From: Spirochaetota bacterium | GTDB lineage: Bacteria; Spirochaetota; UBA4802; JAFGJZ01 | DNA length: 64,000 bases | Assembly: GCA_027858855.1 (NCBI GenBank) | Contig: JAQIBV010000021.1 | Span: 128,816 to 192,815 of the forward strand | Direction: 5' to 3' | Part shown: positions 1 to 9,500 of the stretch, one piece after another | How the letters are laid out: each line of letters begins with the position of its first letter | Position numbering within the stretch: the first letter of the stretch is position 1 | The notes under the pieces: generated by a model | Told to the model about the DNA's origin: nothing | Seen by the model: only the letters and a program-made list of their open reading frames with translations | Database searches by the model: none | Translations under genes and position numbers: made by a program

Positions 1-591
1 TATGAATTCGCTTATAAATTGTTCACTGGTTACATATAGAACTTTTAAATAAGGTTTTTCCTGTAAAATTGCATTTCCTATTGCCTGTAGGAGGTGTGTT
101 TTACCAAGACCTGAATCTCCGTAAATAAAAAGAGGATTATATTGCCCGGCAGGATTTTTTGATATTGATTCAGCTGCTGCATGAGCAAGTTCATTGTTTG
201 GCCCGATAATAAAAGTATCAAAAGTATAGGTTGGGTTAAATTCTATGTGCTGAGACAAAGGCTTTTCTGGAGCTTGCCTATTATTTCTAATTTCTGTAGG
301 CTCTTCAGTTATAGTCGCACTATTCTCAGGGCTTTCGTTATCCATTTCTGTCATGTAATTACAGATAACCTTGTTTCCACAAACAGAATAGACTGTTTCA
401 TTGATTACATCACTGTAAATTTTTAGAATATGTTCTTTTGCTGTTTCATCCGGAACAATTATTGTAAGTTCATTGTTATCCATTTGTAATGCTTTTGTAT
501 TTAGAAGCCAGCTGTTAAATGACTGACGGTTCATTTTAGACTGTAATTGTTCTAATACCTGATTCCAGACAGAGTCGTGTGTCTTAAGCAT
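1..591 (-). CDS. dnaA: Chromosomal replication initiator DnaA (N-terminal part, runs off the window)
   Basis: The first 197 residues of DnaA are encoded; the rest lies beyond position 1. Domain I spans about residues 1-80 (MLKTHDSVWNQVLEQL start, NSWLL segment), followed by a variable acidic linker. The AAA+ domain then begins with FNPTYTFDTFIIGPNN and a Walker A motif GDSGLGKT at residues 158-165. The ATG at 591-589 is preceded by a weak GGGGAA-type ribosome site. DnaA binds 9-mer boxes at oriC and opens the duplex. The gene reads away from the AT-rich gap 592-1183, which carries DnaA-box-like sites, so it is probably autoregulated from there. Identification is certain; the sensor regions and the DNA-binding domain IV cannot be examined here. 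Confidence 0.97.
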   Translation of the reverse strand, partial: MLKTHDSVWNQVLEQLQSKMNRQSFNSWLLNTKALQMDNNELTIIVPDETAKEHILKIYSDVINETVYSVCGNKVICNYMTEMDNESPENSATITEEPTEIRNNRQAPEKPLSQHIEFNPTYTFDTFIIGPNNELAHAAAESISKNPAGQYNPLFIYGDSGLGKTHLLQAIGNAILQEKPYLKVLYVTSEQFISEFI

Positions 592-1183
592 AAATTCCCC
601 AATTATCAACAATTGTTAATAAGTATGTTATTAAATATTATATTATAGAGATATTGTAAAAAAAAGTTAAGATGGAAAAAACCTCGGTAATAACTATTAA
701 CGTTAATTAATGGTCATATTATTTGGCAACTAATTAATCTTACCCATTCTCATTAATTAGTTTTATCCTCAAAATGTTATTAAGTTGTTGATGGGTTGTT
801 AATAGAGTAGCCTTTATCTGTTAGTTTTTGATGATAAGCAGTGATTATATTGTTTATAATGTGTTTATAAGTTGTGATAAAATGTTAATAATAATTGGTT
901 TTATCAATAGCCATGCAGTTATAAATAATATATAAAAATATGATAAAAATTTAAGTTTTTGTTGTTTTTGAAAAATGTTAGTAAAAGTGTTGATAATTGT
1001 TAACTACTTGTGATTTTGTCTTAATAATTCTTATGACCATTTTCAAAGCAATTATTTTCTGAAATTATTCTTCAACAATATTTATATCATAGTTGTGATT
1101 TTAAATTTTTCAAATATTTAGTCTGGGAAGAAAAACAGAGTTTTTGCTTTTAAAATAAATACTTATAAAACATGGAGACTTAT
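592..1183. other. Probable chromosomal replication origin (oriC), dnaA-proximal
   Basis: This long gene-free, very AT-rich stretch separates leftward dnaA from mostly rightward genes. It contains six matches to TGTTNATAA / TTATNAACA: TTATCAACA at 603-611, TGTTAATAA at 614-622 and 883-891, TGTTTATAA at 851-859 and 862-870, and TGTTGATAA at 988-996. These are close to the DnaA box TTATNCACA. An 11-bp inverted repeat AACTAATTAAT (728-738) / ATTAATTAGTT (752-762) and the palindrome TTAACGTTAA (698-707) add structure. Seen: the motifs, gene polarity and AT bias. Inferred: origin function. The dnaA promoter must also lie here. Confidence 0.7.
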
Positions 1184-1423
1184 ATGATTATTGCAGATAT
1201 TGAAAGAAATCAAAAAGAGATAATTCGGGTAGAGGTATCAGAATTTAATGGAAAAGAGCTTATAAATTTACGAATATGGTATCATCATGTTGATGGAGAC
1301 TATCGTCCTACTCAAAAGGGTGTAGCTCTTGATATAAGTAAATTTAAGGATTTAAAAGAAGCTATTGATAAAATATCTAACTATATAGAAGATAAAGAAA
1401 AAGGTACTCAGAATTCTATATAA
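1184..1423 (+). CDS. PC4/p15-like transcriptional coactivator domain protein
   Basis: This is a 79-residue protein that is almost entirely one PC4 (transcriptional coactivator p15) fold: basic/charged strands EIIRVEVSEFNGKELINLRIWY, then the family-typical turn GDYRPTQKGVALDISKF and a C-terminal helix. Bacterial members bind single-stranded DNA and are thought to act on promoter or replication DNA. I chose the ATG at 1184 over the upstream in-frame ATG at 1172 because GGAG sits six bases before it. The gene borders the putative origin, where a single-strand binder would fit, but that link is inference. Its 3' end overlaps the convergent phosphatase gene by 16 bases. Confidence 0.75.
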   Translation: MIIADIERNQKEIIRVEVSEFNGKELINLRIWYHHVDGDYRPTQKGVALDISKFKDLKEAIDKISNYIEDKEKGTQNSI

Positions 1424-2544
1424 AGAAAGGCTATGTCGTCGTTTCTGATTTTTTTATGTGAATGACTCATTGCATCATTATAAAGTTTTTTGCAAAAGTT
1501 ATCGCCTGAAACGGTGGCATTCTTTTTTATAAATTTCATTAAACGCTCTATTCCATATTCTTCTTTTTCACTATTTTTAAGCTCTGTTAACCCATCAGTA
1601 TATAGAAATAGTCGGTCCCCTTCTTCTATTTTCACAGCTTTTTGATCATATTCACAATCTTTCATAATACCTATAAAAAAGCCTTTATCTGTATCAATTT
1701 CAAAAATTTTCCCGCTCTTTTTTTTATACAATAAAGGCAAAACGTGCCCCGCATTAGAAAAACGTAGAATTTTTTTATTATCATCGTATATTGCATAAAA
1801 AGAAGTTAGATATTGACCAGTCAATAGAAGGTCGTGAACCTCGTTGTTTACAAGAGTAAAAAGCTCCTTTGTTGATAAGAATTGAGAAGCATAGATATTA
1901 AATATCATCTTCGCCATTGTTACAACTAATGCTGCAGGGATTCCGTGGCCGGTTACGTCTGCAATAAGAAATCCCTTTTTTCCTCTGGGAAGGTTATAGC
2001 AATCATAAAAATCTCCACCTATATCTTCCATAGGTTTATAAAATCCTGAAACTTTTGGATAATCTATAAAATCAAAATTTTCTGGAATAATAAATTGTTG
2101 AACTTTTTTAGCCGCTTCCAGTTCATTTTCAATTAACTTGTTTTTTTCAAAAAGCAGGTCATGCATTTTTTTCAGGCGTAAGAGGGAATATACGCGTGCA
2201 ACCAACTCTTTTTGATTGATGGGTTTTTGTAAAAAATCATCTGCTCCAATATTAAGACCCATTATTTTAGAATCTACACTGTCATTACCTGTCATTAAAA
2301 TTACTGGAATGAAATCCAGATCTTTGTTCTGTTTAATTTCTTTAATAAGCTCTATTCCGTCCATACGGGGCATAACAGTATCTGTTAAAACAAGATCAAA
2401 ACTTTCAGTAAGAATGTGTTCTAGAGCTTCTTCTCCGTCTACACATTCGGTTAAAGTCATGTCAAGCTCTGATAGAGTTTTCCTGATAACAGCCCTGTTT
2501 AGTTTACTATCATCAACAATTAATATTTTTGCATTATTTGTCAT
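1408..2544 (-). CDS. Response regulator with PP2C/SpoIIE-type (RsbU-like) serine phosphatase output
   Basis: The 378-residue cytoplasmic protein starts with a complete receiver domain (residues about 4-125): acidic pair in ILIVDDS, phospho-acceptor Asp in LVLTDTVMPRMDG, Thr in ILMTG, Lys in LQKPI. A helical linker ending in AAKKVQQFIIP leads to a SpoIIE/PP2C phosphatase domain with metal-binding motifs GGDFYD and ADVTGHG and the C-terminal RNDDIAFL. Such proteins dephosphorylate STAS anti-anti-sigma factors; a STAS protein is encoded at 23187-23528. The ATG at 2544 has an AGG-containing ribosome site; an upstream TTG at 2571 is less likely. It converges with the PC4-like gene. Confidence 0.92.
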   Translation of the reverse strand: MTNNAKILIVDDSKLNRAVIRKTLSELDMTLTECVDGEEALEHILTESFDLVLTDTVMPRMDGIELIKEIKQNKDLDFIPVILMTGNDSVDSKIMGLNIGADDFLQKPINQKELVARVYSLLRLKKMHDLLFEKNKLIENELEAAKKVQQFIIPENFDFIDYPKVSGFYKPMEDIGGDFYDCYNLPRGKKGFLIADVTGHGIPAALVVTMAKMIFNIYASQFLSTKELFTLVNNEVHDLLLTGQYLTSFYAIYDDNKKILRFSNAGHVLPLLYKKKSGKIFEIDTDKGFFIGIMKDCEYDQKAVKIEEGDRLFLYTDGLTELKNSEKEEYGIERLMKFIKKNATVSGDNFCKKLYNDAMSHSHKKIRNDDIAFLYIEF

Positions 2545-2670
2545 TATAACCTGTTCTTCTTCTAATAACAATTTATAGTTTTAAAACTTTATTTTTCCAA
2601 ATTTAAAATTTTAGCGATTCCTACAAAAAAGAGATAATTCTAGTATTTTTGAAAATACCATTTTTAGAGG

Positions 2671-2699
2671 TTCACTATTATGTGTTTGTCAATTATACT
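2671..2699 (+). promoter_or_regulatory. Candidate sigma-70 promoter for the radical SAM gene
   Basis: TTCACT (2671-2676), a 17-bp spacer and TATACT (2694-2699) resemble a housekeeping promoter, about 65 bases before the start codon of the downstream gene. Confidence 0.45.
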
Positions 2700-2764
2700 A
2701 CTCCTTTTAAGGTTGTACACAACAAAATCGTTTAGAGAGGTTTATAACCTATGGATTTTAATTA

Positions 2765-4636
2765 ATGAAAAAGATTCTTTTTATACAGCTCCCACTTTCT
2801 GATCACGGACATAACTATGTGGATGGAAATGTTCAATGTGCTCCGGCTACTTTGTCAGCGTTTATTAAAAAAAGATATAATTATAACTGTTCCTATCTTG
2901 CTGATTATTTTGTTAATTATGTTTCAGATGAGACTCTGATAAAATATATTATTAATTTTAAACCTGATATTCTCTGTTTTACTCTTTTTTTGTGGAATAG
3001 TGAACGGGTAATTTATGTTTGTGAAGAGTTAAAAAGAAGAAATTTTAATACAACTGTTATTATTGGTGGTGCTGAAGTTCAAAGAGACTCATGGATAATG
3101 GAATCAAAGCGAAACGGAGTTGATATTTTTGTCTATGGAGAAGGAGAGTTTTTCTTTGAAAAATATTTTACAAATGATTATTCGGAATATCTTAATAGTA
3201 TTAATGGAAACTCATTGTTTATTCAACCCTCTGAATTTACTTTTTCTCTGCAATCCTGCAGCGAACCCTTTTCTGATAATTACATAAACGTTTTGCATGA
3301 TGGTTCTGTTTTTTATGAGCATATGCGTGGGTGTCCATATCGATGCATTTATTGTAACTATTCCGGTCATAATTCAGCTGTCAGAGAAAGAGAAGAAGAG
3401 AGTCTTCTCTCTATAATTGTAAAAGCCGCTGCTCGTGGAGTATCCGAAATTTACCTATTGGCTCCAAGTCTTGAACGATCCTCTAATTTTAATCAACTTC
3501 TTGAAAGAATAGCCCAGGTTAATACCACTAATATTCGGCTTCATTCTGAGCTAAGAACAGAATATATAGATGAAAAGCGTGCTAAATTATTATACAAGGC
3601 CGGTTTCCGTTCTCTTGAAATTGGTTTACAGACACTCAATCCGGATTCTTTGAAACTTGTTGGACGAAAAACAGATATTGAAAAAGTTGTGCTCGGTATT
3701 GATTATCTAATTAAACAGGGAATTGAGCTCAAAATCGGAATCATTCCGGGACTTCCCGGAGATTCACCTAAGAGCTTTATAAAGACTATCGATTTTCTTT
3801 ATGATAGAGGCCTTGGTGAAAGTATAGAATTTTATCCGTTGATGGTTTTACCCGGTACTAAATTACGATCAATCCTCAAAGATTATTCTATCCAGTTTCA
3901 AGATATGCCTCCTTATCATATTCTATCTAGCGATACCTTTCCTCCCGAATCCTTCTCTGAAATAAAGGAGTATTTAGAAGAAAAAACCGGGCTATATACT
4001 CTTTCTCATACTGTTCCTGATCTTATTTGTGATAAATCCTCTTCTTTTTTTAAGGGAGCGTTCCTTGATCTTTGTGGAACTACGTTTACCGTTGATGATA
4101 TTCAAAAGGATAGTTATCATTTCACATGGTATATTCGTTTTGATGATCCTGAAAAATTCTACAATCTATTACCTGAACTAATAGGTAATAATGGTCATCT
4201 CTATTCTTTCGTACTCATTTATGAAGGCTATTTAAATGAAGAGTATCTTGCTTCAATATCTGAATCATATGGCACGGGTTCTTTGACAGAAAGATTAAAT
4301 GTTTATAATGAATGGATAGATACTCTATCAATTCGTTTTTTTCAGATATTCTTTACCCAGGAAGCTTATTCCTGGGTAAACAAGAATTATAATTATATTG
4401 AACCCTTTATTTTAGCTTCTAATCTCACAATGCCCGACTACTCTTTGATATTAACTCCCGCAATATATATTAAATATCGTAAGGAAATTATAGAAAAGTA
4501 TTCAGAATATTCTGAAAAAATTGCATTTACTGATGAATATGACTTTGAAGATTTTTTTACAGAAACCAACGATATTCGCAAGATAGCGCCATTTAATATT
4601 TATAATTATTCGGGACTTGAATTTTTCTTTAACTAA
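2765..4636 (+). CDS. B12-binding-type radical SAM protein (BchE-like architecture)
   Basis: The 623-residue protein has an N-terminal region resembling a cobalamin-binding Rossmann domain (residues about 1-140, with IIGGAEVQ and VDIFVYGEGE as in B12-dependent radical SAM enzymes). A radical SAM core follows, with the cluster motif CPYRCIYC (Cys190, Cys194, Cys197), then GLQTLNPDSLKLVGRK and IIPGLPGDSPKSF typical of the TIM barrel. The C-terminal about 220 residues are divergent. Related enzymes carry out methylations or ring rearrangements; the substrate cannot be deduced and no pathway genes flank it. It stands alone between the phosphatase and mnmG. The classical DxHxxG cobalamin ligand is not obvious. 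Confidence 0.8.
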   Translation: MKKILFIQLPLSDHGHNYVDGNVQCAPATLSAFIKKRYNYNCSYLADYFVNYVSDETLIKYIINFKPDILCFTLFLWNSERVIYVCEELKRRNFNTTVIIGGAEVQRDSWIMESKRNGVDIFVYGEGEFFFEKYFTNDYSEYLNSINGNSLFIQPSEFTFSLQSCSEPFSDNYINVLHDGSVFYEHMRGCPYRCIYCNYSGHNSAVREREEESLLSIIVKAAARGVSEIYLLAPSLERSSNFNQLLERIAQVNTTNIRLHSELRTEYIDEKRAKLLYKAGFRSLEIGLQTLNPDSLKLVGRKTDIEKVVLGIDYLIKQGIELKIGIIPGLPGDSPKSFIKTIDFLYDRGLGESIEFYPLMVLPGTKLRSILKDYSIQFQDMPPYHILSSDTFPPESFSEIKEYLEEKTGLYTLSHTVPDLICDKSSSFFKGAFLDLCGTTFTVDDIQKDSYHFTWYIRFDDPEKFYNLLPELIGNNGHLYSFVLIYEGYLNEEYLASISESYGTGSLTERLNVYNEWIDTLSIRFFQIFFTQEAYSWVNKNYNYIEPFILASNLTMPDYSLILTPAIYIKYRKEIIEKYSEYSEKIAFTDEYDFEDFFTETNDIRKIAPFNIYNYSGLEFFFN

Positions 4637-4881
4637 AATTATCAAAATAATTTGATAGAGCAATTAAAAAAAGATATGATTTATCAGCGCTCACAGTTTC
4701 TTGTATTGAGACTATTAATGCTTAATGCTTAATGATTGAATTATTGTATCTTTTAGTTCTGAAAGGGGTTAGCCAGTTGTTGCTCTAAACTTACTTTTTC
4801 ATACTTTAAGCAGAAAATTATAAATTATTTAAAACTTTATAAAAAATAAGTTTGTATAGGAAATATAAACTAAGAGGAATT

Positions 4882-6744
4882 ATGTTTGATGTACTAGTCG
4901 TTGGAGCCGGACATGCTGGTTGTGAAGCAGCTTTAGTTGCTGCACGGTCTGGTTGTAAAACTTTACTTGTAACTGGAAATCTTGATACAATTGCGCAGAT
5001 GAGTTGTAACCCCGCAATAGGAGGACTTGCAAAAGGACACCTTGTTCGTGAAATTGACGCCCTTGGCGGAGAAATGGCTCGTGTAATTGATCAGACCGGA
5101 ATACATTTTAAAATGTTAAACAAAAGCCGGGGGCCGGCTGTATGGGCGCCCCGTGCACAGGCTGATAAAAAAAGTTATCAGAATTTAATGAAATCTGTTC
5201 TTGAAAGAACGGAAAATTTGGAAATTGTTCAGGATATCGCATCTTCATTAATTATTGAAAACAAGGTTATAAAGGGAATTATTTCTGAAAGGAATAATCG
5301 CTATTATTCAAAAACTGTTATTGTATCAACCGGAACATTTTTAAATGGATTAATTCATATTGGGGAATATCAGGAAAAATGCGGACGGCTTGGTGATTTC
5401 TGTTCCAATAATTTAACTGATTCATATCGTGAACACGGCTTTGATATTATTAGGTTAAAAACAGGAACACCTCAAAGGGTAAATGGAGCATCCATTGATT
5501 TTTCAAAATGTGAAGAGCAACTCCCTGATGAGAATCCAATTCCTTTTTCTTATGATACTGATCCTGAAAGTATAAAATCTCTTCCACAGGTATCGTGCTG
5601 GATAACTTATACTTCAGAGGCTACTCATAAAATCATTAATGATAATATCCATCGATCACCTCTTTATGCAGGAGTCATAGATGGTATTGGAGCACGCTAT
5701 TGTCCCTCGATTGAAGATAAGATTGTGAGGTTTTCTGATAAACCGCGCCATCAATTATTTTTAGAACCCGAAGGCATAAGCACTAATGAGTTTTATATTA
5801 ACGGATTCTCCAGTTCTCTTCCAGAAGATGTTCAACTTCAGATGGTTCGAACAGTGCCGGGTCTTGAAAATGTGCAGGTGATGCGACCGGCGTATGCTGT
5901 TGAATATGATGCTGTACCACCTGTACAGCTTAAATTTTCTCTTGAGACTAAATTGATAAAAGGCCTCTTTCATGCGGGTCAGATAAATGGAACATCCGGT
6001 TACGAAGAGGCTGCCGCACAGGGACTCATCGCTGGAATAAACGCCGTCTGCCTTATTCGCAATCAGAAGCCTCTTGTTTTGAAACGCTCTGAAGCCTACA
6101 TTGCGGTTATGATTGATGATCTTATTTTGAAAGGTGCAGAAGAACCTTATCGGCTTTTTACTTCTCGTGCTGAGCACCGCTTATTGTTGCGACAGGATAA
6201 TGCAGACAAGCGACTTATGGAGTATGGCTACAATAAGGGTGTCGTCTCTGAAGAAAAGTATAAGCGAATGCTTACAAAGTATCAACAGATTGAGGATATG
6301 ATTAAATCTCTTTCTGAACGTAAAATACTTGTAGATGATACTGTTCGGGCAAAATTAAACGACCCTAAGTCACATATAGACTCAATCAAGGGTTCTATCT
6401 CTGTTGCAGAAATACTGAAACGCCCCGGTGTTCATTTGCGTGATCTGTTCTTTCTAATGGGAGAAGATTTCAATGAAGAGTTCGCAGCCATTGCCGAGAT
6501 GGAGATTAAGTATGCCGGATATATCCACAAAGAAGAAGAGCGTATAAAAAAGGTTGCCTCTTATGAGAATCTTGTGATTCCGGAAACCTTTGACTATGAC
6601 TCTGTCTCAGGAATTAAGCGAGAGGCTGTAGAAAAACTCAAAAGAGCTCGACCTGAAACAGTCGGGCAGGCAATGCGAGTCTCTGGTGTTGATCCCGCAC
6701 ACATTTCAGTTTTGCTCGTTTACCTCAAAAAGCATTCCGGTTAA
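4882..6744 (+). CDS. mnmG: tRNA uridine-5-carboxymethylaminomethyl(34) synthesis enzyme MnmG
   Basis: The 620-residue FAD enzyme acts with MnmE (encoded at 16666-18021) to install the (carboxymethyl)aminomethyl group at U34 of tRNAs. The dinucleotide-binding motif [12 protein letters not shown] is at the N-terminus. Family signatures include [45 protein letters not shown] and [16 protein letters not shown], and the C-terminal helical domain ends in SHISVLL-like sequence ([10 protein letters not shown]). I chose the ATG at 4882 because AAGAGGA lies just upstream; a TTG at 4852 would add ten residues. rsmG follows 46 bases later, probably co-transcribed. Normal length and intact motifs. Confidence 0.98.
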   Translation: MFDVLVVGAGHAGCEAALVAARSGCKTLLVTGNLDTIAQMSCNPAIGGLAKGHLVREIDALGGEMARVIDQTGIHFKMLNKSRGPAVWAPRAQADKKSYQNLMKSVLERTENLEIVQDIASSLIIENKVIKGIISERNNRYYSKTVIVSTGTFLNGLIHIGEYQEKCGRLGDFCSNNLTDSYREHGFDIIRLKTGTPQRVNGASIDFSKCEEQLPDENPIPFSYDTDPESIKSLPQVSCWITYTSEATHKIINDNIHRSPLYAGVIDGIGARYCPSIEDKIVRFSDKPRHQLFLEPEGISTNEFYINGFSSSLPEDVQLQMVRTVPGLENVQVMRPAYAVEYDAVPPVQLKFSLETKLIKGLFHAGQINGTSGYEEAAAQGLIAGINAVCLIRNQKPLVLKRSEAYIAVMIDDLILKGAEEPYRLFTSRAEHRLLLRQDNADKRLMEYGYNKGVVSEEKYKRMLTKYQQIEDMIKSLSERKILVDDTVRAKLNDPKSHIDSIKGSISVAEILKRPGVHLRDLFFLMGEDFNEEFAAIAEMEIKYAGYIHKEEERIKKVASYENLVIPETFDYDSVSGIKREAVEKLKRARPETVGQAMRVSGVDPAHISVLLVYLKKHSG

Positions 6745-6782
6745 GAATCATTATGTTTAGTTGATAGATATTATTTAAGGAG

Positions 6783-6798
6783 GGTTCCACGTGGAACA
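6783..6798. promoter_or_regulatory. parS centromere-like site 1
   Basis: The perfect 14-bp palindrome GTTCCACGTGGAAC (6784-6797) matches the bacterial ParB site TGTTNCACGTGNAACA at 15 of 16 positions. It straddles the rsmG ribosome site and its GTG start codon, which lies inside the palindrome. Confidence 0.85.
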
Positions 6799-7453
6799 TA
6801 TATCCAATTCTCTTGTTGAAAATAAGATTAATCAGTTTTCTGAGATGATCTATGAAAACAATAAAAAGTTCAATCTTACCGGTTTTAAAACTTTAGAGGA
6901 TGTGAGGTCAAAACTGGTTAAGAATTCCATTGTAGACCTTTCCCGGCTAAATGTTCCACGTGGAACTTCTGTTGTGGATATGGGAACAGGTAGTGGTGTT
7001 CCTGGAGTTGTTCTGGCTATTCTGAATGAGAATTTGTCTTTTTTTCTTCTTGATTCAAATAGTAAAAAATGTGGTTTTATTAAAGATGCGTGTATAGAGC
7101 TTGGTCTTAACAATGTAACGGTTCACTCCGTTCGAATTGAGGAGTATGCCCGTGAGAATCGGGGAAGGTTTGATTGTGTAGTCAGTCGGGCTTTTGCTCC
7201 TGTTTATTATAATTTTGAGCTAGCTCTGCCTATGTTAAAAAAAGAGGGAGTTCTATATATCTATAGTCATTATGATTATTCAGATCTGTCGAAGGGTTTG
7301 AGAAGGTTTTGTGAACAACTGGGTGGATGTGGATACAAAACTCCTTTTAACGAAGGTATAACTGTAAAAAAAACGAAAAAGACCCCCCTACTCTATCCAC
7401 GGAAGTTTCCTGTAATAAAAAGAGAGGCACAATTGATTCCGGAAACTGCATAA
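6791..7453 (+). CDS. rsmG: 16S rRNA (guanine(527)-N7)-methyltransferase RsmG
   Basis: The 220-residue Rossmann methyltransferase modifies G527 of 16S rRNA. The SAM-binding loop VVDMGTGSGVPGVVLA (residues 61-76) and downstream SRAFAPVYYNFELALPMLK match the family. Translation starts at a GTG preceded by AAGGAGGG. Unusually, the start codon sits within a parS palindrome, and a second parS copy at 6952-6967 encodes residues around NVPRGT. It follows mnmG as in many bacteria, but parA/parB, often the next genes, are missing here. Function is well supported by motifs and neighbour. Confidence 0.95.
   Translation: MEHISNSLVENKINQFSEMIYENNKKFNLTGFKTLEDVRSKLVKNSIVDLSRLNVPRGTSVVDMGTGSGVPGVVLAILNENLSFFLLDSNSKKCGFIKDACIELGLNNVTVHSVRIEEYARENRGRFDCVVSRAFAPVYYNFELALPMLKKEGVLYIYSHYDYSDLSKGLRRFCEQLGGCGYKTPFNEGITVKKTKKTPLLYPRKFPVIKREAQLIPETA
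6952..6967. promoter_or_regulatory. parS centromere-like site 2
   Basis: A second exact GTTCCACGTGGAAC palindrome (6953-6966) preceded by T lies inside the rsmG coding sequence, 169 bp from the first. Two identical ParB sites this close to a probable oriC are typical of the chromosomal partition region. Confidence 0.85.
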
Positions 7454-7736
7454 AGAGAAGAATCTTTCTTTCCAAATATAAGAGTCACATGTTAAAATAA
7501 TTCAACAGGAAAGAGTATTTCCTGAAAACAATTACTTCTGTAATTCTCTCCTCTGTTTAGATGAAATAATCCTGCTTATATATCCATAATAGTTTCTCTA
7601 TATATTAATAAGCTTTGTTTGTAGATGTGTTCTGTATGTTGTAAGTCCTGAATTGAATGATGAAAGACGTTTTGATCAGCAGAAGGTTCTTAAACGACAT
7701 TATCTTCTAAAATAGGGGAAGTTTATTATATGTATG

Positions 7737-9500
7737 TCAGGTCCCAGGAAGAAACATCTGAGCTCTTTCGTTGTTGTAGGCGTCCCATATGTAGTAAGCC
7801 TGTTTGTCGTTGATATCGTATTGGCTGAAGACGATATCATCTATGTTTTCTTGAAGATGCTGATTCTCTGAAAGGGATTGGCTGTTCATCATTTGGTTGG
7901 ATAAATCAGAAAGAAGACCTTCTGCGTCAGACGACAATTTGCGGATTGGAAGTTTTTCCAGATTTCCTCTCAGAGTTTTTAGGGTGAAAAACTTTTTTTC
8001 ATAGAAGTACTGCATCAATGTAGAATTAAGGATAGCAAGCATTGCTTCGGAGGAGACATTTTCCATGTCGGGTATAAATCCGTTAACACTGTTGAGCATA
8101 TAGTACCCTTCTCGATCGATAGCAAAGGTTAACCGTTTGCCAATAAACTTATAAAGAATTTTGTTTTTCTGTTCATACAGATGTTTCGGTGCTGTCTGTT
8201 GAAGCTTTTTCGGGTTAAATGAGAATGTGTGGCCGGAATAGTTGATTTGGTAAGGTGTAACATCTTTACCGACAAGAATTCTATCAGGGTATTCTTCAGT
8301 TTGAGTTGTTTGAACATGCCTGGTGTTGTTTCCGGTTACTATTCCCAGAAAGAACTGAGCACGATTTTCAAGGTAGTAGCACTCCTGGCTGTTAATGTGA
8401 GACAGTATATCCTGAGTCTGTGAAGAGTAGTTGATGTTAATTATATTCTGGTAACTCTGTTGTAATGAACTTTGATTGATAATCAGGTCGTTGTTTTTTT
8501 TGGAGTTGGTTCGTGAGCATAGTTTGAAAGTGTTCTGTTTAATTAATGCGGAAGATTTAGAAATAAGAAAAGAAATAGCAGGGCTATAGACATCTTCGAA
8601 TTGATCACCCCAGAGTGTTATGTTTGAGATTTTACTGTTTTCAAGAATATATTTTCGGCAGTTTTGATGGGCCTTAATATTCAGCAGTGCTTCAGGTACC
8701 AGAAAAGCCAGTGCCCCCTTCTCTTTCAAAAGTTCAAGAGATCTTTCGATAAAGAGTGTAAATGTATTAATTCCACTTTTAGCAGAGCTGTAAGCCTTTC
8801 TGTAATATTTTTTTTCGTCTTTTGTAAGCGTGCTACCCCACGGTGGATTGCCGATAATTATATCATAATTGTTTTCAGGAATAATCGGTTGATCAAATTG
8901 CAAAGAATCTTTTAAAATAAAATTTCTGCACATTATGTTCGATATATTTTCTTCCGGTACAGATGCAATTTGCGAAATATTGAAACGGGCAATTTTTATA
9001 GCAAGTGAATCGATATCAAAACCGTAAAGGTTGTTTTTGATAATTTCAATTGCTGCCTGTTGAGATGGGATATTGTTTTGTACATATATACATTGTAGCT
9101 TTTTAAACAGCAGAATTAAAAAATGTCCAGAACCACAAGCCGGGTCAAGAAACTTAAGCGTTCTTATTGTATCAAAATCAGAAATGTTTTGTAGAGAGTC
9201 TTCGATTATATGATCGACGATATCAAGTGGAGTGAAGAATTGACCTTTAGTCTTTTTGTTTAATTCAGTTTCAATTTTTTGATAAAGAAATCCCAGTAAG
9301 TCTCCATCAGAAATGATGTCCCATTTCTTTAATACTGTTAAAAATTCGTTGTAAACAGTTTGTAAAACTGGAGGGCATTTAACAGAATCGTCCATAAGTG
9401 GAATTAAAAGGTCTTCACTTTGAATTTTGTTCTGTTCGTTTGTAAATAGCTCAAGTGTTGTATTTAAAAGATGTGGAGGTAGTTGCTCGGAAATGTACAT
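7737..9500 (-). CDS. Solitary N6-adenine DNA methyltransferase (Eco57I/TaqI-like)
   Basis: The 587-residue protein has the GQFFTP segment (residues 87-91 region) before motif I DPACGSG (119-125) and the catalytic NPPW motif (218-221), so it is an adenine-N6 methyltransferase. The C-terminal part (about 380-560) resembles the TaqI-like target-recognition domain: RILVGKDVTPY, then LNSVNGFIPD and TLRGNLEKLPIRKL. No nuclease motif (PD-ExK or similar) is evident in the N-terminal 85 residues, and no restriction gene flanks it, so it looks like an orphan methylase or half of a broken system. The ATG at 9500 follows CAGG. It reads against the surrounding housekeeping genes, suggesting insertion. Confidence 0.85.
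   Translation of the reverse strand: MYISEQLPPHLLNTTLELFTNEQNKIQSEDLLIPLMDDSVKCPPVLQTVYNEFLTVLKKWDIISDGDLLGFLYQKIETELNKKTKGQFFTPLDIVDHIIEDSLQNISDFDTIRTLKFLDPACGSGHFLILLFKKLQCIYVQNNIPSQQAAIEIIKNNLYGFDIDSLAIKIARFNISQIASVPEENISNIMCRNFILKDSLQFDQPIIPENNYDIIIGNPPWGSTLTKDEKKYYRKAYSSAKSGINTFTLFIERSLELLKEKGALAFLVPEALLNIKAHQNCRKYILENSKISNITLWGDQFEDVYSPAISFLISKSSALIKQNTFKLCSRTNSKKNNDLIINQSSLQQSYQNIININYSSQTQDILSHINSQECYYLENRAQFFLGIVTGNNTRHVQTTQTEEYPDRILVGKDVTPYQINYSGHTFSFNPKKLQQTAPKHLYEQKNKILYKFIGKRLTFAIDREGYYMLNSVNGFIPDMENVSSEAMLAILNSTLMQYFYEKKFFTLKTLRGNLEKLPIRKLSSDAEGLLSDLSNQMMNSQSLSENQHLQENIDDIVFSQYDINDKQAYYIWDAYNNERAQMFLPGT

Noticed and set aside
181-426. 81-codon open frame on the + strand
   Set aside because: It lies antisense to dnaA, has no ribosome site and no recognisable protein.
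5761-6177. 138-codon open frame antisense to mnmG
   Set aside because: mnmG is fully supported on the other strand; the antisense translation shows no domain.
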